Numbered from the stretch's first letter, positions 24,182 through 33,635 are shown. The stretch: DNA of 64,000 bases from Fimousia sp045616445 (GCA_045616445.1 JAZLGR010000021.1:1-64000); one strand, 5' to 3'. Program-made: numbers and translations. Notes: a model not told the origin generated them from the sequence alone.

Positions 24182-25447
24182 TTATTTGCTTTTTCCACAG
24201 TTGGAGCAGAAGTTACCAGTATTTACTGTTCCACAGGAGCATGTCCATTCATTGGAAGCTGGTTTTGCAGTTCCGCAGTTGGAGCAGAAGTTGCCAGTAT
24301 TTACTGTTCCGCAGGAGCATGTCCATTCGTTGGCTACAGGTTTTGCAGTTCCACAGTTGGAGCAGAAGTTGCCTGTGTTTTCAGTACCGCAAGCACACTT
24401 CCATGTGTTTGCTTTTGCAGCAGCAGCCTGTTCTTTTTCTGCAGCAGCTCTTGCATATAAATCAGCTGTGTTGATGTTGCCTGCCTGGGAAGCCATGTTA
24501 AGTCCCATGAAGCCTGTCATAGCGCCTGCAGCGTTGTTAGCAGCTGCTTCCATAGCGTTAGCAGTAGCTTCTGTCATGATACCAGCAGCTACGTCTGCGT
24601 GGGATAATGCAGCAGCCTGTTCTAACTTCTTGATGCGGTCTTCGTCTTCTTTGGAAGCTGTTACGCTGTTGATACCAAAGGACCAAACCTGGATACCACG
24701 AAGCTGAATCCATTTTTTGGTTAATACTTCGTTTAATGCGTCTGCGATTTCTAATGTATGTCCTGGAAGGTAAGCATAGCGGATACCCTGTTCGGAGATT
24801 TTAGCGAATGCTGGCTGAAGTGCTGTTAATAATTCTGTCTTTAACATGGAGTCGATTTTATCTCTTGTGTAAACAGAAGCTACGTTACCGCATACGTTTG
24901 TGTAGAATAACATTGGGTTGATGATTCTGTAGGAGAATTCACCGTTGCAACGGATGGAAACTGTTGTGTCAAGGTGGATATTTTCCTGAAGAACACGGAA
25001 TGGAACTGGGTTAGGAGTGCCATATTTGTTGCCAATGATTTCTTTTGTATTTACATAGTATACTCTCTGGTCTTTTCCAGGGCTTCCACCGAACTGGAAA
25101 CGATCCCAGGATTCTCTGATGATACCGCTTAAGCCTTCGCGGAATGTGCCGCCGAAGATGGATGGAGAAGTTGTGGAGTCAAATGTATATACGCCAGGTT
25201 CTGCAGAAACGTCTAAGATTTTGCCATTTTCTACGATGAGTACACACTGACCTTCAGAAACTGCGATTGCAGAACCGTCAGAAATGATATTGTCTTCGCC
25301 ATGTTTGTTGGAGGATCTCTTGGAGATACGCTTTACTCCTTTCGCTACTAACACATCTTCGTCTAAAGAATCGCAGTAAAAATATTCCTTCCACTGATCT
25401 GCGATTGTTCCGTTGATTGCACCGGAAATTGCTTTAATTAATCCCAT
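24182..25447 (-). CDS. SPFH-domain protein with three zinc ribbons (YdjI-like)
   Basis: 421 aa. Residues ~25-310 form an SPFH/band-7 region of the YdjI type. It is followed by an Ala-rich helix and then three near-identical ribbons, each of form W-x-C-x-C-G...NTGNFCSNCG. The last two are almost identical in DNA too. In B. subtilis YdjI works with YdjG and YdjH to place the PspA-like protein YdjF at the membrane under stress. Here the order YdjG-YdjH-YdjI is kept on the minus strand, but no pspA homologue is nearby. Confidence 0.88.
   Translation of the reverse strand: MGLIKAISGAINGTIADQWKEYFYCDSLDEDVLVAKGVKRISKRSSNKHGEDNIISDGSAIAVSEGQCVLIVENGKILDVSAEPGVYTFDSTTSPSIFGGTFREGLSGIIRESWDRFQFGGSPGKDQRVYYVNTKEIIGNKYGTPNPVPFRVLQENIHLDTTVSIRCNGEFSYRIINPMLFYTNVCGNVASVYTRDKIDSMLKTELLTALQPAFAKISEQGIRYAYLPGHTLEIADALNEVLTKKWIQLRGIQVWSFGINSVTASKEDEDRIKKLEQAAALSHADVAAGIMTEATANAMEAAANNAAGAMTGFMGLNMASQAGNINTADLYARAAAEKEQAAAAKANTWKCACGTENTGNFCSNCGTAKPVANEWTCSCGTVNTGNFCSNCGTAKPASNEWTCSCGTVNTGNFCSNCGKSK
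24186..24420 (-). repeat. Tandem coding repeats for zinc ribbons
   Basis: Three successive ~75-bp units encode the C-terminal ribbons of the SPFH protein. The outer-terminal two share long identical stretches, so copy number could change by recombination. Confidence 0.75.
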
Positions 25448-25495
25448 AGTTTTTATCTTCCTTTCTTGTATATGTTTCCTTAATTATATTCGTTA

Positions 25496-26299
25496 TTAAA
25501 AATTGCCGCCGCCGCTGGAATGGCCATGATAGCTGCCACCGCTGGACTCCTTCTCCTTCGGTTTTGCAGTTTTCTGTACGGTACGGTATAAGTAGATGTC
25601 ACGCTTGGTTGCCAGATGGAAACTATCGTGATCTAAGTATTCAGAAGCACCAGTCTGACGCATACGGGTATTCATGGAGCGCTTCATGCCACCTACAGAG
25701 CCTCTTGCAAAGAGGAGAGAGAAAATGAAGGAGCCGCCGATACATGCCAGTGGATTGGCGTGCTTTTTCTTGTCCTTCTGATTTTCCAAATCTCTGTAAT
25801 ATTCACGCTCTGCGTCAGTTAAGTTGAGATGCTGATCTGCTAAAGTGATGTAATCGTGGAGCGCGTCATAGTAACGGCTGTCACTTAAGTCATCGCGAAT
25901 TTCCTCGCCGATTGCCACACATTCGGAATTTAAGATCACATCGTCGATATCGCCAAATGTCATGATGTTCCACTGACGGTCTTCCATATCAATGACAAGC
26001 ACGAGTCCGTTCTTGCTGCTTCCATAGCCCATCTCGTGATCATAAAAATACTGTTCTTCCCATTCGCGGATGTCCTTGCCGCCAATTTCGCTTGCGGTAA
26101 CGATGCAAATGCTTGTCTTATTCTTTTCGCTGAGCTGGTAACTATAGTCTTCTAATTTTTCACGTTCCCCATTGCTTAACAGGTACGCATTATCATCAAT
26201 TAGATCAGCGCCGGTAAGGGCAAATGCAGGTGCCGCCATAAGAAGCACGAAGCATGCAGCCAACAGGAGGGTTGAAATTCTTTTCATCATCTTCATCAT
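25496..26299 (-). CDS. TPM-domain membrane protein (YdjH-like)
   Basis: 267 aa. A signal peptide at residues ~8-28 ends ...AAPAFA. A TPM domain follows at ~30-165 (DDNAYLLSNGEREKLEDYSYQLSEKNKTSICIVTA...). A membrane segment lies near residues 185-200, with a Gly/Ser/His-rich end (GGSYHGHSSGGGNF). TPM domains are found in membrane proteins linked to photosystem repair or stress. The start overlaps the zinc-ribbon gene by 4 nt, so the pair is translationally coupled. Confidence 0.85.
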   Translation of the reverse strand: MMKMMKRISTLLLAACFVLLMAAPAFALTGADLIDDNAYLLSNGEREKLEDYSYQLSEKNKTSICIVTASEIGGKDIREWEEQYFYDHEMGYGSSKNGLVLVIDMEDRQWNIMTFGDIDDVILNSECVAIGEEIRDDLSDSRYYDALHDYITLADQHLNLTDAEREYYRDLENQKDKKKHANPLACIGGSFIFSLLFARGSVGGMKRSMNTRMRQTGASEYLDHDSFHLATKRDIYLYRTVQKTAKPKEKESSGGSYHGHSSGGGNF

Positions 26300-27375
26300 A
26301 ATAAAAATCCTCCTATTAACATGGAAAGAATGGATAAGATGACAGTTCCGATGGCAGTATATCGAAGCATATAGGTCTTGGAAAGACTTTCATCAACTGG
26401 AAGCTCTCCAACCATCTTGCCTGTCTGTCCATTGATGGCAAACTGATATTTCTTACCGTCATAAACAGTTTCAAACAGCCAGATTGGGAACAGCGCATAT
26501 TTTACCTTTGGAACGGATGTATGCAGCTGACGGTTGATTGTTGTTACCGTATGATATCCATTCACGGTATTACGGATAACAGATTCTGCAGTGTTATAAA
26601 GTCTATGTCTTGCACGTTCATGGGCTTTGTCAGATTCTGTGTCATACTGACTGGTCTCATATCCGGACAGGAAGGAAGTCTTAAACTTCTGTGCCTTGGA
26701 TACGTCGAATGGTTCGATGGATTCTGTGATGGTATCATCGATTTCGATGCTGCCATCTACCGGAATGTTGGCAAATGCCATTGTGCCGGCACGTTCCACG
26801 CGGTAAAAATCTGTTTCGGTATAATTATATTTGGAATCGGACCAGTGACGAATCGTGGTCGCGTCAAAGGTCATAGTAGCATCTGCGTCGCAGTCAAAGA
26901 GCCAGTAAGGTACATAATAACCCTTCAGGTTCTTCAAATAGCTTCTGTCATGGAAATCCTTTGGCAGAAGTTTCTTGCCCTTGCAGAAGCCTTCTAACAT
27001 GCTCTTGGCCTTCTCGCTGCCAACAGCAAATGGAATAATCAGATCCGGCTCCACAAAACTTCCCTGTTCCACCGGGTTAATGATGACTACGTTGTCACAA
27101 TAAGGACACTTGGTACTGATTGTATGATCATCGGCTTCCACTTCGCCGCCGCAGGATGGGCAAATGTATAAGCCATCAGCTTTCTTTTCGGCTACAGGGC
27201 CGTCTGTCTCAGGTCCCCAGTTGATATCTGGTTCATCTTCTCTACCTTCGGTTGCATGGTACTGTTCCATGGTTTCGAGTTCATATTCATTTCCACAGCT
27301 GTTACAGGATAACTTCTGTGTGTGTGGAGAGAAAATCAATGCGTCACCACAGCAGGGACACTTGTACTGTATCAT
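26296..27375 (-). CDS. Zinc-ribbon membrane protein (YdjG-like)
   Basis: 359 aa. It has three Cys-x2-Cys zinc knuckles: CPCCGDAL with CNSC (residues 5-30) and, near residue 72, CPSCGGEV with CPYC. A large beta-rich domain follows. One C-terminal membrane segment (AIGTVILSILSMLIGGFLL) anchors it. It is the first gene of the YdjGHI-like unit. In B. subtilis this protein takes part in a membrane complex; here it probably anchors the SPFH and TPM partners. Confidence 0.85.
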   Translation of the reverse strand: MIQYKCPCCGDALIFSPHTQKLSCNSCGNEYELETMEQYHATEGREDEPDINWGPETDGPVAEKKADGLYICPSCGGEVEADDHTISTKCPYCDNVVIINPVEQGSFVEPDLIIPFAVGSEKAKSMLEGFCKGKKLLPKDFHDRSYLKNLKGYYVPYWLFDCDADATMTFDATTIRHWSDSKYNYTETDFYRVERAGTMAFANIPVDGSIEIDDTITESIEPFDVSKAQKFKTSFLSGYETSQYDTESDKAHERARHRLYNTAESVIRNTVNGYHTVTTINRQLHTSVPKVKYALFPIWLFETVYDGKKYQFAINGQTGKMVGELPVDESLSKTYMLRYTAIGTVILSILSMLIGGFLL

Positions 27376-27519
27376 GAGAAATTCACCCTCTTTCGTTTTG
27401 TTTATACCATTCTATTTTATCATAAAAACGTCATAAGTATTATGTATTTTGTGGATTTAAATATTAAAAATTGGTAAACTATAACTATTAGAATAATGGT
27501 GAGAAGGAGAAGAATTGAT

Positions 27520-28167
27520 ATGTTTCATGTAATAGATTTAGATAACTGGGTGCGAAAGGAACATTATATGTTTTTTCAAGGCAATGGTAAGATTGCACTG
27601 GACTATGCCATCACATCCAGAGTGGATGTGACACATCTCTATGAGGTGCACAAAGAAAAGGGATATAAGTTTTATCCATTGATTACCTGGTGTATCTTAA
27701 AGGCGGTCAATGAGGTGCCTGAATACCGTATGGGACTGAACGAAAAGGACGAACTGGGATACTGGGAATATGTGAATGCCAATTATACGGTATTTCATCC
27801 GGAGGATGGATCTTATTCTGATCTTTGGACCATGTGGAATGAAGATTTTGAGATATTCTATAATGATATGATTGCAGATATGAAGTGGGCAGAGGATAAG
27901 AGAGGATTAAATATCAAGCTAAATCCACCAGAAAATCTGGTCAACACCTCCAATGTCCCATGGATGGATTTTACCAGCTATATTCCGATCTTTAAGGGGG
28001 ATCTTCCGATGAAACGATTCACCCCAAACATTGAATATGGCAAATATGTGGAGGAGAATGGAAGAAAGACCATGGCGCTTGCTGTCAGAGTTAACCACGG
28101 CGTGGCAGATGGTTGGCACACCAGCGAGTTCTATCGCAAACTGCAAATTATACTGGATAATTTCTAG
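27520..28167 (+). CDS. CatA-like acyltransferase
   Basis: 215 aa from ATG 27520, with GAAGGAG 10 nt upstream; an ATG at 27496 has no site and adds eight residues. The chloramphenicol-acetyltransferase signature is kept as VNHGVADGWHTSEF, with the catalytic His and the structural Asp, although the first His of the usual HH pair is Asn. The length fits the CAT trimer family. Chromosomal homologues of this kind do not always confer resistance, so the substrate is open. It ends at the structured region at 28192. Confidence 0.85.
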   Translation: MFHVIDLDNWVRKEHYMFFQGNGKIALDYAITSRVDVTHLYEVHKEKGYKFYPLITWCILKAVNEVPEYRMGLNEKDELGYWEYVNANYTVFHPEDGSYSDLWTMWNEDFEIFYNDMIADMKWAEDKRGLNIKLNPPENLVNTSNVPWMDFTSYIPIFKGDLPMKRFTPNIEYGKYVEENGRKTMALAVRVNHGVADGWHTSEFYRKLQIILDNF

Positions 28168-28191
28168 CTATTGCAAAATAATTATATGAAT

Positions 28192-28323
28192 TTTTACAGC
28201 ACTCTCTTTAAGCTGTGCCTTTCTTTTGGCTGAAATTCGAAAAAACATTCATTTTAAGAAGTACTTACTGTTTTTGAGTCGAAGCCAAAAGAAAGGCACA
28301 GCTAAAAAAGAGGTGCTGTAAAA
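28192..28323. repeat. Long ~40-bp imperfect inverted repeat
   Basis: Arm 1 (28192-28231) and arm 2 (28283-28323) are mirror images. A perfect 21-bp core lies at 28211-28231 against 28283-28303, and an 11-bp outer block TTTTACAGCAC/GTGCTGTAAAA. The loop is 51 nt. Arm 2 also forms a terminator with downstream sequence, so the two folds exclude each other. It could be a small MITE-like element or an RNA switch. Confidence 0.75.
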
Positions 28324-28337
28324 CAACACCTCTTTTT
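28307..28337. terminator. Bidirectional terminator between CAT-like and AGCS genes
   Basis: AAAGAGGTG (28307-28315) pairs with CACCTCTTT (28327-28335), with T-runs on both sides. It serves both convergent genes. Confidence 0.85.
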
Positions 28338-28353
28338 CATGTATTATATAATT

Positions 28354-29772
28354 TTATTTCTTTTTCCAGGAAGCAACTTCAGCCTCAACTGTTGGCTGGA
28401 ATCTCCTTACTTCTGCAACAATGACATTGGAGAGAAGCAGCATGGTAATTAAGTTTGGAATTGCCATTAACGCGTTGGCGATATCGGAGAAGTTCCAAAC
28501 TAAATCGAGGGACTGTGTACAACCAAAGTATACAACGATGGAGAAACCGATACGGTAGATGATGTTGTACTTGTGAGAGTTGAATAAGTACTCCCAACCT
28601 TTTTCGCCGTGATATTCCCATCCAAGGATTGTGGAGAATGCGAATAAGATGATACCGATGGATACAATGTAGGAACCGAATGGTCCAAGAACAGTAGCGA
28701 ATGCTGCCATTGTAATCTGAATTCCCTGTAATGGAAGTCCATCTGGACCGCATGTACCAAGTACACCGGAAGCTGCGATTGTTAAACCTGTTAATGTACA
28801 GATAACGATTGTATCAAAGAATGTTCCTGTTTCATTGATGTATGCCTGACGAACAGGGTCATCAGTTGTAGCAGCTGCAGCTGTGATGGCAGCGGAACCA
28901 AGACCTGCTTCGTTGGAGAATACACCACGGGCAACACCGAAACGGATGGAATTCATAACAGTAACTGTGATGACACCCATGACACCGCCACCGACTGCTT
29001 TTGGATTTACAGCCATGGTAAGGATTAAGTATACGCCATGAGGAATATTAGCAAAGTTACCAATGATAACGATAATTGCACAGATTACATAGAATACTGC
29101 CATACCAGGTACTACTACGGAAGAAATTCTAGAAATTGCTGAGATACCACCTAATACAATAACTAAAGTTAAGATGGTAAGAACGATACCGATCATGGAC
29201 TTGGAAACGCCAAATGTCTGCTGAATGGAGTTGGAAATGGAGTTCGCCTGAGTCATGTTACCAATACCGAAGGAAGCAAGTACAGTAAAGAGCGCAAACA
29301 TAAATCCTAAGAACTTACCGAGAGATTTGTTCTTTAAGCCGTTCTTCATTGTGTACATAGGACCACCGGACATTTCGCCCTGTTCGTTTACTTCACGATA
29401 CTTGATGGCAAGCATACATTCTGCGAATTTGGAAGTTAAACCAAAGAATGCGGATACCCACATCCATACCAAAGCACCAGGACCACCTGCGAACATAGCA
29501 GTTGCAACACCTACGATATTACCGGTACCGATGGTTGCAGCAAGGGCAGTCATTAAAGCGGCAAATGGAGATACGTCTCCGTCACCACGTTTTGTAGTAC
29601 GTGCTTCTTTACTGAGTACGCTGTGTAATGCGTAATATAAGTTTCTCTGTGGTAAAAATTTTAATCGAACTGTTAAGTAAATACCTGTTCCTACTAAAAG
29701 GATAAGCATAACCGGACCCCATACGAAGTCATCAATAGCAGATACGATTGCGTTGAGTTGATCCATGTTCAT
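28354..29772 (-). CDS. Alanine/glycine:cation symporter (AGCS family)
   Basis: 472 aa with about ten or eleven membrane segments. Family landmarks are FAALMTALAATIGTGNIVGVATA, GPGALVWMWVSAFFG, GEMSGGPMYTM and FSNEAGLGSAAITAAAA. It imports alanine or glycine with sodium or protons. GGAG lies 10 nt before the ATG at 29772. The leader holds a perfect hairpin (29822-29840). It is transcribed alone. Confidence 0.93.
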   Translation of the reverse strand: MNMDQLNAIVSAIDDFVWGPVMLILLVGTGIYLTVRLKFLPQRNLYYALHSVLSKEARTTKRGDGDVSPFAALMTALAATIGTGNIVGVATAMFAGGPGALVWMWVSAFFGLTSKFAECMLAIKYREVNEQGEMSGGPMYTMKNGLKNKSLGKFLGFMFALFTVLASFGIGNMTQANSISNSIQQTFGVSKSMIGIVLTILTLVIVLGGISAISRISSVVVPGMAVFYVICAIIVIIGNFANIPHGVYLILTMAVNPKAVGGGVMGVITVTVMNSIRFGVARGVFSNEAGLGSAAITAAAATTDDPVRQAYINETGTFFDTIVICTLTGLTIAASGVLGTCGPDGLPLQGIQITMAAFATVLGPFGSYIVSIGIILFAFSTILGWEYHGEKGWEYLFNSHKYNIIYRIGFSIVVYFGCTQSLDLVWNFSDIANALMAIPNLITMLLLSNVIVAEVRRFQPTVEAEVASWKKK

Positions 29773-29821
29773 TTTCTATAGTCTCCTTTATTCTTGATCA
29801 GTGACGTGCATAAAACACAAA

Positions 29822-29840
29822 TGTTTGCCTGTGGCAAACA
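29822..29840. promoter_or_regulatory. Perfect inverted repeat upstream of the AGCS gene
   Basis: TGTTTGCC-TGT-GGCAAACA lies ~50 nt before the AGCS start. It may be an operator or leader hairpin. It does not match the glycine riboswitch consensus. Confidence 0.45.
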
Positions 29841-29984
29841 GCACCTGTTAATTATATAAAGTTTTGTCCGCCCAGTCAAGACAATTAGTTTAATTTTGTA
29901 TAATTAATTGCATGGGTGTATATAAATTTAAGGATAAAAAATAGAAAAAAATCAATTATAACAGAAAACAACAGAAAACGACAA

Positions 29985-30022
29985 AAAAGAACGAGGGCTT
30001 CGCAAAATTGCGAAGCCCTCGT
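29985..30022 (-). terminator. glpK terminator
   Basis: ACGAGGGCTTCGCAA (29991-30005) pairs with TTGCGAAGCCCTCGT (30008-30022). On the minus strand it is followed by TCTTTTTTG. Confidence 0.9.
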
Positions 30023-30063
30023 TACATTGAGTATATATTATATAGGATAGATTAATTCGTAAA

Positions 30064-31554
30064 TTATTTAGCCCATCCGAAGGAACACTTAACAGCTTTA
30101 TTCCATCCAGCAAGTTTTTCCTGACGGAAGGATTCAGCCATATTAGCGTTGAATACTCTATCGATTTCCCAGTTAGCGATAACGTCTTCTTTGCTTGTCC
30201 AGTATCCAACAGCAAGACCTGCTAAGTAAGCAGCACCCATAGCTGTTGTTTCAACACATTTAGGTCTAGCAACGTCAGCGTTAAGGATGTCAGACTGGAA
30301 CTGCATTAAGAAGTTGTTAGCGGAAGCGCCACCGTCAACTTTAAGAGCACCAAGTTTGATTCCAGAATCAGCTTCCATAGCGTGTAATACATCGTATACC
30401 TGATATGCAAGAGATTCAAGTGTAGCACGGATTACATGATATTTGTTAACACCACGTGTAATACCAACGATAGTACCACGAGCGTACTGATCCCAATGAG
30501 GAGCACCAAGACCTGTGAATGCAGGCACTACGTAACATCCGTTTGTATCTGGAACTTTAGTAGCCATGTATTCGGAGTCTGGAGAAGAATCTACTAATCT
30601 CATTTCATCACGTAACCACTGGATAGAAGCACCAGCGATGAAGATAGAACCTTCTAAAGCGTATTCAACTTTTCCATCTAAGCCCCAAGCGATTGTTGTT
30701 AATAATCCGTTGTTGGACATAACTGGTTTTTCGCCTGTGTTCATTAATAAGAATGCACCTGTACCATATGTACATTTAGCTTCACCAGGTGTGAAACATG
30801 TCTGTCCGAATAATGCGGACTGCTGGTCACCTGCAGCACCTGCGATAGGGATTGGAGCACCGAAAATAGATCCATCAGCGTTGCCGTATACGCAGCTACA
30901 TGGTTTAGCTTCTGGTAACATGGATTTAGGAATGTTAAGTTCTGCAAGAATATCTTCATCCCATTCAAGAGTGTTGATATTGAATAACATTGTACGAGCA
31001 GCGTTGGAGTAATCTGTTACATGAACTTTACCTTTTGTAAGTTTCCAGATTAACCAAGTTTCAACTGTACCGAATAATAAATCGCCAGCTTCAGCTTTTT
31101 CTCTTGCTCCAGGAACGTGATCTAAGATCCATTTAACTTTTGTTCCAGAGAAGTAAGCATCGATTAAAAGACCAGTTTTTTCACGGATTGTGTCTGTTAA
31201 GCCTTTTTCTTTTAATGCATCAGCTGTGTCAGATGTTCTACGGCACTGCCATACGATTGCGTTGTATACAGGAGTTCCTGTAGTTTTATCCCAAACGATA
31301 GTTGTTTCACGCTGGTTTGTGATACCGATTGCTGCGATGTCCTGAGGACCAACGCCTAATTTAGTCATAGCGCCTTTTGCTACTTCATACTGTGTAGACC
31401 AGATTTCTTCTGGATCATGTTCTACCCAACCAGCTTCTGGATAAATCTGTGTAAATTCTTTCTGATCAACGGAGCAGATTTCACCTTTTTCGTTGAATAA
31501 GATACATCTGTTACTTGTTGTTCCAGCATCTAATGCCATTACGTATTTTGCCAC
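30064..31554 (-). CDS. glpK: Glycerol kinase
   Basis: 496 aa from a GTG at 31554, because GGAG lies 7 nt before it and homologues begin AKYVMALDAGTTS; an ATG 33 nt upstream is less likely. FGGY landmarks are ALDAGTTSNRC, QRETTIVWDK, DYSNAARTMLFNI and GGASANNFLMQF. It phosphorylates glycerol to sn-glycerol 3-phosphate. It follows the glycerol channel gene and supports both fermentation and, with tagD, glycerol-polymer synthesis. Codon choice is strongly biased, as expected for high expression. Confidence 0.96.
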   Translation of the reverse strand: MAKYVMALDAGTTSNRCILFNEKGEICSVDQKEFTQIYPEAGWVEHDPEEIWSTQYEVAKGAMTKLGVGPQDIAAIGITNQRETTIVWDKTTGTPVYNAIVWQCRRTSDTADALKEKGLTDTIREKTGLLIDAYFSGTKVKWILDHVPGAREKAEAGDLLFGTVETWLIWKLTKGKVHVTDYSNAARTMLFNINTLEWDEDILAELNIPKSMLPEAKPCSCVYGNADGSIFGAPIPIAGAAGDQQSALFGQTCFTPGEAKCTYGTGAFLLMNTGEKPVMSNNGLLTTIAWGLDGKVEYALEGSIFIAGASIQWLRDEMRLVDSSPDSEYMATKVPDTNGCYVVPAFTGLGAPHWDQYARGTIVGITRGVNKYHVIRATLESLAYQVYDVLHAMEADSGIKLGALKVDGGASANNFLMQFQSDILNADVARPKCVETTAMGAAYLAGLAVGYWTSKEDVIANWEIDRVFNANMAESFRQEKLAGWNKAVKCSFGWAK

Positions 31555-31576
31555 GATAATTCTCCTTTCGTGATGC

Positions 31577-31612
31577 CACATCGTCACGTAAACCCGACCT
31601 TGTGACGATGTG
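31577..31612. promoter_or_regulatory. Hairpin in the glpF-glpK spacer
   Basis: CACATCGTCAC (31577-31587) and GTGACGATGTG (31602-31612) are a perfect 11-bp inverted repeat just before the glpK ribosome site. There is no T-run. It may stabilise or tune the glpK message or bind a regulator. Confidence 0.55.
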
Positions 31613-31735
31613 ACGTTCCAATAAGTTCATTTAAAAAAATTAATACTAGCTAATTCTTTAAATAGTTAACCCTCAAATATATAATTCCGTAATTTTTTTG
31701 TTTAAATATTAAATATAATCAAATAGTTTTTGCTT

Positions 31736-32446
31736 TTACCATGGAATAGCATTGAATAAGAATGCAGCTACTAAACCACCGATGATAGGCCCAATAATAG
31801 GAACGATAGCATAACCGAAGTCAGAATCGCCTTTACCTTCGATTGGTAATACAGCATGAGCTAAACGAGGACCAAAGTCACGAGCTGGGTTGATCGCATA
31901 ACCTGTTAATCCACCTAAGGACATACCGATGGATACAATTAAACCGAATACGTATAAGTTTCCGATACCGCCTGCAGCGTCAACATTACCAAATCCTAAG
32001 ATGGCGAATACGAGTACGAATGTACCTGTTGCTTCGGCTAAGATGTTAATAGGTAAGTTACGAATGGAAGGTCCTGTACAGAACACACCACGCATACCAG
32101 CTGGGTTATCCTTGGAAGCTTTGAAGTGGTCTAAGAATAAGATGTAGAGGAAGATACCACCACAGAAAGCACCAGCAACCTGAGCTACGATATAACCAGG
32201 TACCATTGCCCAGCTAAATCTTCCGATAGCTGCTAAAGCGATTGTTAAAGCTGGGTTGAAGGATGCGCCAGAAGCTGCTCCGAAGATACAAGCTGGAATA
32301 AGTACAGCAAGACCCCATGCAAATGTGATCTGGACGGATCCACCACCCTGCATTCCGGATTTGTTAAGGGATACGTTACAGCAAACGCCATCACCAAGTA
32401 AGATAAGCATAAAAGTTCCTAAAAATTCTGCAAGATAAGGTAACAT
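31736..32446 (-). CDS. glpF: Glycerol uptake facilitator
   Basis: 236 aa from ATG 32446, with GGAG 7 nt upstream. It has six membrane helices with the two half-helix motifs SFNPALTIA and INPARDFGPR; the Asp after the second NPAR is the glycerol-channel mark as against water channels. It passes glycerol across the membrane for trapping by GlpK. The gene order is glpF then glpK, 181 nt apart, on the minus strand. Confidence 0.95.
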   Translation of the reverse strand: MLPYLAEFLGTFMLILLGDGVCCNVSLNKSGMQGGGSVQITFAWGLAVLIPACIFGAASGASFNPALTIALAAIGRFSWAMVPGYIVAQVAGAFCGGIFLYILFLDHFKASKDNPAGMRGVFCTGPSIRNLPINILAEATGTFVLVFAILGFGNVDAAGGIGNLYVFGLIVSIGMSLGGLTGYAINPARDFGPRLAHAVLPIEGKGDSDFGYAIVPIIGPIIGGLVAAFLFNAIPW

Positions 32447-32882
32447 AATAACTCTCCTTTCCAATATTTAGTTTTTTGTTACAATTTGTTCCTTATGTCC
32501 AAATACGTACCTGAATATCGCTTCATGTTTCAAATAGGTAGATAATCTGTCTTTTTTCTTTTTATGTTCGTTCTAATGACAGTTAGGGGGATTCCGCCTA
32601 TAAGAAAAATGAATCTGATATACATGAAATGATTTGGATTTCCAATACTTCTTCAGTATAACATCAATTATGCATTATGTCTATAAAAGTCTTGAAATTA
32701 ACAAACAAAATAGTCATAATAGACAAATAACTATAAAAGTGATAGGTATTATTGCACAAAAAACACAATGTAATTCAAAATTAAACTATAAAAAATAACA
32801 AAGCTTTATAAAACGACAAAAAACTACGAAAGAAGAAATGAGTTGCTGTTTAGATTCCCTGACGGGGAAAATGAGCAATAAA
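32447..32882. other. Gene-free region with the glpF leader
   Basis: This 436-bp AT-rich stretch holds the likely glpF promoter (32655-32683), implying a leader of ~200 nt with weak stem-loops (for example TAGGCGG/CCCCCTA near 32590-32605). The leader length suits antiterminator (GlpP-like) control but no clear terminator is visible. I found no coding signal. The 32690-32880 part shows nothing recognisable. Confidence 0.5.
32655..32683 (-). promoter_or_regulatory. Probable glpFK promoter
   Basis: On the minus strand TAGACA (32683-32678), 17 nt, TATACT (32660-32655). Confidence 0.6.
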
Positions 32883-32911
32883 AAAACCTGTCGAAAATTC
32901 GACAGGTTTTT
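32883..32911. terminator. Terminator after the 205-aa membrane protein gene
   Basis: AAAACCTGTCGAA (32883-32895) pairs with TTCGACAGGTTTT (32898-32910). It lies immediately after the stop codon of the minus-strand gene. Confidence 0.85.
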
Positions 32912-32915
32912 ACGT

Positions 32916-33533
32916 CTAGCGACGTTTTTTTCTTTTCTTTGAAGTATTCTTTTTCTTGGAACCAGCCTGTTTTTTCTTTGTGGATGGGTTCAATGCTTTG
33001 TTCTTTGTCTGACCTTTGCTTGCGGTCTGCATGGACTTCACATTCTTACCATTCTTCATGTCAGGACGTTCGTAGTCATTATTTAAAGAGTTACTTGCTT
33101 TGTTGCCCATTCTCTGTAAGAAGCTTTTCTTTTCAGGTTCTGGTGGTGCTACGTTACGAGTATTCTTGATACCCATGATATAGATACCACTGATCTGTGC
33201 TTTGATTTCTGCTTTTACTGGGATTTCATCATAAATCTGTTCATCACATAATAAAGATACGATCTGAGGTCCGATTTTAGCTTTTACAACTGCTGCTTTC
33301 ATACGCTGGTTACGCTTTGGAATCTGTTCCATAACTGCTTTTGGGAAACCAGCATCCTTCATAGCCATACGCTTTTTATCGATGACAAGCATGGAAACAA
33401 CCTGCATGTTGTCAAGAAGCTGCTGACGCGCATCCTGCTGTTTCTGCTGCTGTTTATCGCCGTATCTGTAAAGGAAAAAGATCAGTACACCAACAGCAAT
33501 GAGGACGATCAGTGCAATTAACCAAGGATTCAT
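32916..33533 (-). CDS. Membrane-anchored hypothetical protein with basic tail
   Basis: 205 aa. Residues 4-23 (LIALIVLIAVGVLIFFLYRY) form one membrane anchor. Residues ~28-130 are a soluble domain with VSMLVIDKKRMAMKDAGFPKAV. The last ~60 residues are dominated by Lys/Arg and end KKRKKRR. I recognise no family. The basic tail would favour binding to nucleic acid or the acidic membrane surface. It is an independent unit with its own terminator. Confidence 0.72.
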   Translation of the reverse strand: MNPWLIALIVLIAVGVLIFFLYRYGDKQQQKQQDARQQLLDNMQVVSMLVIDKKRMAMKDAGFPKAVMEQIPKRNQRMKAAVVKAKIGPQIVSLLCDEQIYDEIPVKAEIKAQISGIYIMGIKNTRNVAPPEPEKKSFLQRMGNKASNSLNNDYERPDMKNGKNVKSMQTASKGQTKNKALNPSTKKKQAGSKKKNTSKKRKKRR

Positions 33534-33635
33534 AATTGTGTTCCTCCTACAATACTTATAATAGTAATTATTTACTTGTTTTTATAACATCAAATAACAG
33601 TATATCATTAAAGTGATGAGATGAAAACAAAAATT

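Noticed and set aside
27520..28167. Acquired chloramphenicol-resistance gene
   Set aside because: Base and codon use match the neighbours, there are no mobile-element traces, and the usual HH pair is NH; it is better called CatA-like of unknown substrate.
29773..29990. Glycine riboswitch upstream of the AGCS symporter
   Set aside because: The expected GGAGAG and ACCGAAGG-type blocks are missing; only a short perfect hairpin is present.
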